Part shown: in pieces, positions 60,087 through 64,000 of the stretch | Numbering within the stretch: position 1 is the stretch's first letter | How the letters are laid out: every line of letters begins with the position of its first letter | Assembly: GCF_020097155.1 (NCBI RefSeq) | Contig: NZ_CP083691.1 | Coordinates: forward strand, 372,001-436,000 | Length of the DNA: 64,000 bases | Direction of reading: 5' to 3' | Source of the DNA: Micrococcus porci | GTDB lineage: Bacteria; Actinomycetota; Actinomycetes; Actinomycetales; Micrococcaceae | Notes under the pieces: model-generated | Database searches by the model: none | What the model was told of the DNA's origin: nothing | Seen by the model: the letters and a program-made list of their open reading frames with translations, nothing else | Position numbers and translations under genes: made by a program

Positions 60087-60170
60087 CCGGTTGCCGCCGG
60101 TGGTAGACTTGCCAGGATTCCCTGCGTGCCGCCAAGAGTGTGGACTGACGCGCGGGGGACGAGCACAGAA

Positions 60171-60212
60171 CCTCCTGCCACGGAGAGACCGTGGCCGCAA
60201 GCCCAGAGGAGG
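60171..60212 (+). promoter_or_regulatory. S6:S18-type ribosomal protein leader before rpsF
   Basis: CCTCCT (60171-60176) pairs with AGGAGG (60207-60212), the rpsF ribosome-binding site 9 nt before the ATG. Inside, GCCACGG (60177-60183) pairs with CCGTGGC (60189-60195) around AGAGA, leaving an 11-nt asymmetric bulge CGCAAGCCCAG. Known S6:S18 leaders bind the protein complex at a bulge near CCG and block translation of the operon. Confidence 0.65.
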
Positions 60213-60221
60213 TGGGTTCGC

Positions 60222-60527
60222 ATGCGTGCTTATGAGCTGATGGTGCTGATCGACCCTGAGGTCGACGAGCGCACCGTGGAGCCGACCCTGAAGAAGTACC
60301 TCGAGGTCGTCACGAACGCCGGCGGCACCGTCGAGAAGATCGATGTGTGGGGTCGTCGCAAGACCGCCTACGAGATCCAGAAGAAGTCCGAGGCCATCTA
60401 CGTGGTCGTCGACTTCACGGCCGAGCCGGCCGCCACCCAGGAGCTGGACCGCGTCCTGAACCTGAACGAGACCATCCTGCGCACCAAGATCATCCGCCCG
60501 GAGGAGCAGAAGATCTCCGCCGAGTGA
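60222..60527 (+). CDS. rpsF: 30S ribosomal protein S6
   Basis: 101 residues, full length ([40 protein letters not shown]). It binds the 16S central domain as a dimer with S18. ATG 60222 lies behind AGGAGG that is caught in a leader stem, so autoregulation is likely. First gene of rpsF-ssb-rpsR-rplI. Confidence 0.97.
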   Translation: MRAYELMVLIDPEVDERTVEPTLKKYLEVVTNAGGTVEKIDVWGRRKTAYEIQKKSEAIYVVVDFTAEPAATQELDRVLNLNETILRTKIIRPEEQKISAE

Positions 60528-60588
60528 TCTTCCCCCGGGTCGGGACACCCCCGCCCGCACACCCCACCCCGCGAACACAGGAGTGACC

Positions 60589-61170
60589 ATGGCCGGAGAG
60601 ACCGTCATCACCGTGGTCGGCAACCTCACCGCCGACCCCGAGCTGCGCTTCACCCCGAACGGCGCCGCCGTCGCGAACTTCACCGTCGCGTCGACGCCCC
60701 GCACGTTCGACCGTCAGACCAACGAGTGGAAGGACGAGGAGGCCCTCTTCGTCCGCTGCTCGGTGTGGCGCGAGGCCGCTGAGAACGTGGCCGAGTCCCT
60801 GACCAAGGGCATGCGCGTCATCGTCCAGGGTCGTCTCAAGGCCAACTCCTACCAGGACCGCGAGGGCAACAAGCGCACGTCCTGGGAGCTCCAGGTGGAC
60901 GAGGTGGGCCCCGCGCTCAAGTTCGCCACCGCCAAGGTCACGCGCTCGCAGCGCGGTGGCGGCGGTGGCGGTGGGTTCGGCGGCGGCCAGCAGGGCGGCG
61001 GCTTCGGCGGCTCCCCGCAGGGCGGCGGCGGCTTCGGCGGCGGCCAGCAGCAGTCGGGCGGCTGGGGACAGCCCTCCGGTGGCGGCCAGTCGGCCCCGGC
61101 GCAGGACCCCTGGTCCGGCAGCGGCGGCGGTGGATGGGACACCCCGTCCAACGGCGAGCCCCCGTTCTGA
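60589..61170 (+). CDS. ssb: Single-stranded DNA-binding protein
   Basis: 193 residues. OB fold at about 3-115 ([39 protein letters not shown]), then a long Gly/Gln-rich linker with [13 protein letters not shown] repeats and the acidic tip NGEPPF, a variant of the DDxPF tail that recruits repair and replication proteins. ATG 60589 after CAGGAG was preferred over the GTG at 60583. Confidence 0.96.
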   Translation: MAGETVITVVGNLTADPELRFTPNGAAVANFTVASTPRTFDRQTNEWKDEEALFVRCSVWREAAENVAESLTKGMRVIVQGRLKANSYQDREGNKRTSWELQVDEVGPALKFATAKVTRSQRGGGGGGGFGGGQQGGGFGGSPQGGGGFGGGQQQSGGWGQPSGGGQSAPAQDPWSGSGGGGWDTPSNGEPPF

Positions 61171-61325
61171 TCGACCCCGGCTCCCCCGGAGCCGTCGTCC
61201 CGACCCGGGACACCCGCAGGACACCCGTCCGGGCGTTCGTCGCCCGGAGGCCCGCCCCGGCTGGCCACATCCCCGCACCGCGGCACCGCCGCGGCGCACC
61301 CTCGCGCCGAGCGCGGGGATCCCAT

Positions 61326-61346
61326 CCCGCAGAACCGTTCTGCGGG
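61326..61346 (+). promoter_or_regulatory. Hairpin in the ssb-rpsR spacer
   Basis: CCCGCAGAAC and GTTCTGCGGG flank a single C, forming about an 8-bp stem with a small loop 25 bp before rpsR. It may slow or process the transcript, or play no part. Confidence 0.4.
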
Positions 61347-61370
61347 CTCCCAACAAGAAGGAGCACCACG

Positions 61371-61610
61371 ATGGCGAAGGCTGAACTCCGCAAGCCCAAA
61401 CCGAAGTCCAACCCGCTCAAGGCGGCGAAGATCACCGAGATCGACTACAAGGACGTCGCTCTCCTGCGCAAGTTCATCTCGGACCGCGGGAAGATCCGCG
61501 CCCGTCGCGTGACCGGCGTGACCGTCCAGGAGCAGCGCAAGATCGCGCAGGCCATCAAGAACGCCCGCGAGGTCGCCCTGCTGCCGTACGCCGGCGCGGG
61601 CCGCGGCTGA
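61371..61610 (+). CDS. rpsR: 30S ribosomal protein S18
   Basis: 79 residues ([40 protein letters not shown]), basic and full length. It has no Cys cluster, i.e. the zinc-independent form. Partner of S6 in the ribosome. ATG follows AAGGAG. Confidence 0.97.
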   Translation: MAKAELRKPKPKSNPLKAAKITEIDYKDVALLRKFISDRGKIRARRVTGVTVQEQRKIAQAIKNAREVALLPYAGAGRG

Positions 61611-61638
61611 TCGAGCGAGCGAAGGAGAGGAATCCAAG

Positions 61639-62103
61639 ATGGCAAAGCTCATCCTGACCCAGGAGGTCCCCGGCCTCGGCATCGACGGCGACGTCGTCGA
61701 GGTGAAGAACGGGTATGCCCGCAACTACCTGCTGCCCCGCGGTTTCGCGACCGTGTGGACGCAGGGCGGTGAGAAGCAGGTCGAGTCCCTGAAGGCCGCC
61801 CGCGCCGCGCGCGCCACGGCGAACCTCGAGGAGGCTCAGGCCCTGGCCGCCAAGCTGCAGTCCGCCACCGTGCGCATCGACCGCAAGGCCGGCGCCGAGG
61901 GCCGCCTGTTCGGCGCCGTCCAGGCCGCCGACGTGGCCGAGGCGATCGAGGCCGCCGGCCTGGGCTCCGTGTCCAAGCGTTCGGTGACCCTGCCGAACCA
62001 CATCAAGACCGTGGGCAACCACGAGGCCCAGGTCCGCCTGCACGACGAGGTCACCGCGACCGTCGCCCTGCAGGTCGTGGCCGCCAAGGGCTCCAAGAAG
62101 TGA
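61639..62103 (+). CDS. rplI: 50S ribosomal protein L9
   Basis: 154 residues. The N-terminal RNA-binding domain carries [20 protein letters not shown] and [13 protein letters not shown], followed by the long connecting helix and the C-terminal domain ([20 protein letters not shown]). Normal length. Last gene of the ribosomal/ssb group; a long hairpin follows. Confidence 0.97.
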   Translation: MAKLILTQEVPGLGIDGDVVEVKNGYARNYLLPRGFATVWTQGGEKQVESLKAARAARATANLEEAQALAAKLQSATVRIDRKAGAEGRLFGAVQAADVAEAIEAAGLGSVSKRSVTLPNHIKTVGNHEAQVRLHDEVTATVALQVVAAKGSKK

Positions 62104-62143
62104 TCGTCCGCTTCTGAGCCGGCCCCCTCACCGGGGCCACGCC

Positions 62144-62186
62144 GACGCCGCCCCGTCCCCTCCGCGCGAGGGGGCGGGGCGGCGTC
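62144..62186 (+). terminator. Strong hairpin terminator after rplI
   Basis: A 19-bp stem (62144-62162 with 62168-62186) around a CGCGC loop, 40 bp after the rplI stop. Confidence 0.75.
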
Positions 62187-62235
62187 GTGCCCGGGGCCCG
62201 GGCCGTCCCCGCGGGATCGGGGCACAATGGCAGGC

Positions 62236-62400
62236 ATGTCCCCGGCCGCGCAGCCTCCCGCGCCCTCCGGCGCCCACCCCGCCTCGCAGCGGCTGTGGAC
62301 GCGCCCCTTCGTGTTGGTGGGGGTCACGTACTTCTTCCTCGCGATGATCTTCTACTCGCTGATGACCGCGGTGTCCGGGGGCGCGCGTCGGGCGGGCCTT
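62236..62400 (+). pseudogene. MFS transporter N-terminal remnant
   Basis: From the ATG at 62236 the frame reads QRLWTRPFVLVGVTYFFLAM then IFYSLMTAV, which matches the start and first helix of major facilitator transporters. After about 45 residues the similarity stops, and the frame runs into the next gene's start region. The other eleven helices are absent. Weak evidence because only one helix remains. Confidence 0.5.
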
Positions 62401-62468
62401 CCCTCCGCCGCCGTCGAGGGGGATGATTTTCTTACAAAAGTGAAGGACCGTTCCGAGGAGGTTCGACC

Positions 62469-63776
62469 ATGTCCGAGCAGAAGACCACCACCCCCGACCT
62501 GGACCCGACCGGCCAGGCCATCGCCACGCAGGCCCCGCTGGCCGAGCGCTACGACCACGTGATCGTGGGCGGCGGCATGGCCGCCGCGAAGGCCGTGGAG
62601 TCCATCCGCGAGCTCGCCCCCGAGGCGAGCGTCGCCGTCGTGAGCGCGGACACGGCCGCCCCGGTGTACCGGCCGGACCTGTCCAAGACCCTGTGGGCGG
62701 ACGCGGACGCCCACGTGGAGGACTCCATCCTGGCCACCCCGGACTCGGAGGGCACGGCCCCGGGCGAGCGCACCGCGTACCGCCTGGGTGCCGAGGTCAC
62801 GGCGATCGACCCGCAGGCCCACACGGTGACCGTGGACGGCCGGACGGTGGGCTACGGCTCGCTGCTGCTGGCCACCGGCGCGGAGCCCGTCGCCGCGGGG
62901 ATCCCCCAGAGCGAGCGCGTGCACACCTACCGGACCGTGGCGGACTACCGGCGCCTCAAGGAGGCCTCCGGCCCGGGCACCACGGCCGTCGTGGTGGGCG
63001 GCGGGTACATCGGCACGGAGCTCGCCGCGGGCCTGACCATGGCGGGGACGGACGTCACCCTGGTGGTGCCGCACCGTCCGCTGCTGGCGCGCATGCTGCC
63101 CGCCGAGCTCTCCGCCGCGGTCGAGGCGACCTTCCAGGAGAAGGGCGTGCGGATCGCGGAGGGCCGCCTGGCCTCCGCCGCGGAGTCCGGCGACGCCGTC
63201 ACCGCCCGCCTCGAGGACGGCACCGAGCTGCGCGCCGACCTGCTCGTGCTCGCCCTCGGCGTCCGCCCGCGCGCCACGCTGGCTGAGGCCGCCGGCCTCG
63301 CGCTCGCGGACCAGGGCGTGCGGGTGGACGACCGCCTGCGCACCTCCGCCCCGGACGTCTACGCGGCCGGCGACATCGCCACGTTCCCGGACGCCCTCCT
63401 GGGCGAGCGCCGCGTGGAGCACGCGGACGCCGCCGAGACCCAGGGCGCCACGGCCGGCCGGAACATGGTGGGCGCGGACCAGGCGTACACGCACACCCCG
63501 TTCTTCTGGGCCGACCTCTTCGACTACGGCTACGAGGCCATCGGCGAGCTGGACACCCGGCACCGCACGGTGGTGGACCTGGCCACCGGGGAGGACGGCC
63601 GGCCCGACCCCTCCACCGCGGTGGTGTACTACGCGGACGAGGCCGGCCACGTCCGCGGCGTCCTGCTGTGGAACGTGTGGGACTCCGTGCCCCAGGCCCG
63701 GGCGCTCATCGAGCGGACCGCCCAGGAGCCGGTCGCGGACCTCGGCTCGCTGAAGGGCCGCATCCCGCTCGGCTGA
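62469..63776 (+). CDS. FAD-dependent pyridine nucleotide-disulfide oxidoreductase (ferredoxin reductase-like)
   Basis: 435 residues. FAD-binding HVIVGGGMAAAKAVESIREL, PVYRPDLSKTLW, the NAD(P)H-binding VVVGGGYIGTELAAGL and the second FAD motif DVYAAGDIATFPD show a rubredoxin/ferredoxin reductase-type flavoprotein without redox Cys pair. The C-terminal domain (TPFFWADLFDYGYEAIGEL) fits AIF/rhodocoxin-reductase relatives. The electron partner is not encoded nearby. ATG follows GAGGAGG. Confidence 0.9.
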   Translation: MSEQKTTTPDLDPTGQAIATQAPLAERYDHVIVGGGMAAAKAVESIRELAPEASVAVVSADTAAPVYRPDLSKTLWADADAHVEDSILATPDSEGTAPGERTAYRLGAEVTAIDPQAHTVTVDGRTVGYGSLLLATGAEPVAAGIPQSERVHTYRTVADYRRLKEASGPGTTAVVVGGGYIGTELAAGLTMAGTDVTLVVPHRPLLARMLPAELSAAVEATFQEKGVRIAEGRLASAAESGDAVTARLEDGTELRADLLVLALGVRPRATLAEAAGLALADQGVRVDDRLRTSAPDVYAAGDIATFPDALLGERRVEHADAAETQGATAGRNMVGADQAYTHTPFFWADLFDYGYEAIGELDTRHRTVVDLATGEDGRPDPSTAVVYYADEAGHVRGVLLWNVWDSVPQARALIERTAQEPVADLGSLKGRIPLG

Positions 63777-63791
63777 CCGGACCCCTCCCGC

Positions 63792-63835
63792 GCACGACGC
63801 CGGCCGCCCCCACCCGGAGGCGGCCGGCGTCGTGC
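63792..63835. terminator. Bidirectional hairpin terminator
   Basis: A 17-bp perfect stem (63792-63808 with 63819-63835) in the convergent gap after the oxidoreductase. Confidence 0.8.
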
Positions 63836-63836
63836 G

Positions 63837-64000
63837 TCAGGGCGTGGCCGCCGGCGGCGCCTCGGCCTCGGGATCGCCCTCGGCGACCGAGGGGGCGGTG
63901 CGCCGGCCCGGGGACGGGGCCGGGAACGTGCCGGCGGGGCGGCCGTCCAGCTCGCCGATGTGCACGAGCGCGTCGCCGCGGTGCACCAGCGGGGCCTCGG
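63837..64000 (-). CDS. C-terminal end of an unidentified protein
   Basis: The last 54 residues of a gene that enters from the right edge. It reads LVHRGDALVHIGELDGRPAG followed by a Pro/Glu/Ala-rich tail ending PPAATP. The frame is open to the window edge and is placed after a bidirectional terminator. No family can be named from this fragment. Confidence 0.55.
   Translation of the reverse strand, partial: EAPLVHRGDALVHIGELDGRPAGTFPAPSPGRRTAPSVAEGDPEAEAPPAATP

Noticed and set aside
60091..60109. TTGCCG and TAGACT as an rpsF promoter
   Set aside because: The spacing is only 7 bp, too short for sigma-70-type recognition; TAGACT alone may be a -10 but lacks a -35.
62227..62562. 111-residue intact membrane protein
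   Set aside because: Only the first about 45 residues look like a protein; the rest overlaps the oxidoreductase start region out of frame, so it was called a remnant.

Overview
The window is a chromosomal segment from a very high-GC actinobacterium of the family Micrococcaceae; gene order and composition suggest Micrococcus or a close relative. That genus call is inference, since no rRNA gene is present. The segment is centred on the replication origin. An oriC with many TTGTCCACA-type DnaA boxes lies between dnaN and dnaA (about 32.1-32.8 kb), and replication genes read away from it on both sides.

Layout. 1-6.3 kb is an accessory region: a beta-class DNA methyltransferase with the first codons of its type III restriction subunit, two small helix-turn-helix proteins, a degenerate tyrosine-recombinase-like gene and a large DDE transposase-like gene. 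It ends in two strong hairpins beside the 3' end of a tRNA-Leu gene. 6.6-16.9 kb is the conserved cell-division and signalling operon fhaA-fhaB-pstP-ftsW/rodA-pbpA-pknA-pknB. 17-32 kb carries a trpG/pabA-like amidotransferase, crgA, a rhomboid protease, a peptidylprolyl isomerase, a Lys/Ala-rich amphipathic protein, a membrane protein, tRNA-Ala, a DLW-39-type miniprotein, tRNA-Ile, a DUF3566 protein, gyrA, gyrB, a gutted oxidoreductase pseudogene, a DciA-like protein, recF and dnaN. 32.8-41.9 kb has dnaA and then, rightward, rpmH-rnpA-yidD-yidC-jag-rsmG-parA and parB. parA and parB are separated by 1.7 kb that holds five perfect parS sites. 42-49.7 kb has trxA and trxB, a pseudokinase/discoidin-like protein, murJ, a NUDIX hydrolase and a CCA-adding enzyme. 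49.7-64 kb has a TetR remnant, fhs, an OatA-like acyltransferase, ino1, a GT87 glycosyltransferase, an M18 aminopeptidase, a frameshifted DUF559/AbiEi-like gene, the rpsF-ssb-rpsR-rplI cluster, an MFS remnant and an FAD oxidoreductase.

How the parts fit. The kinase operon and the murJ locus form one regulatory circuit in related actinobacteria: PknB phosphorylates the MurJ-linked pseudokinase, which then recruits the FHA protein FhaA and controls lipid II export. PbpA and the SEDS protein polymerise the wall. CrgA, ParA, ParB and parS handle septation and segregation. DnaA, DnaN, RecF, gyrase, SSB and DciA handle replication.

Four housekeeping-neighbourhood genes are remnants (oxidoreductase, TetR, DUF559, MFS), which fits an ongoing genome reduction. 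The most unusual items are the recombinase/transposase module with its operator palindrome, the split parA/parB locus packed with parS, the separation of MurJ from its pseudokinase, an RBS-sequestering S6:S18-type leader before rpsF, and a secondary DnaA-box cluster near 18.2 kb.
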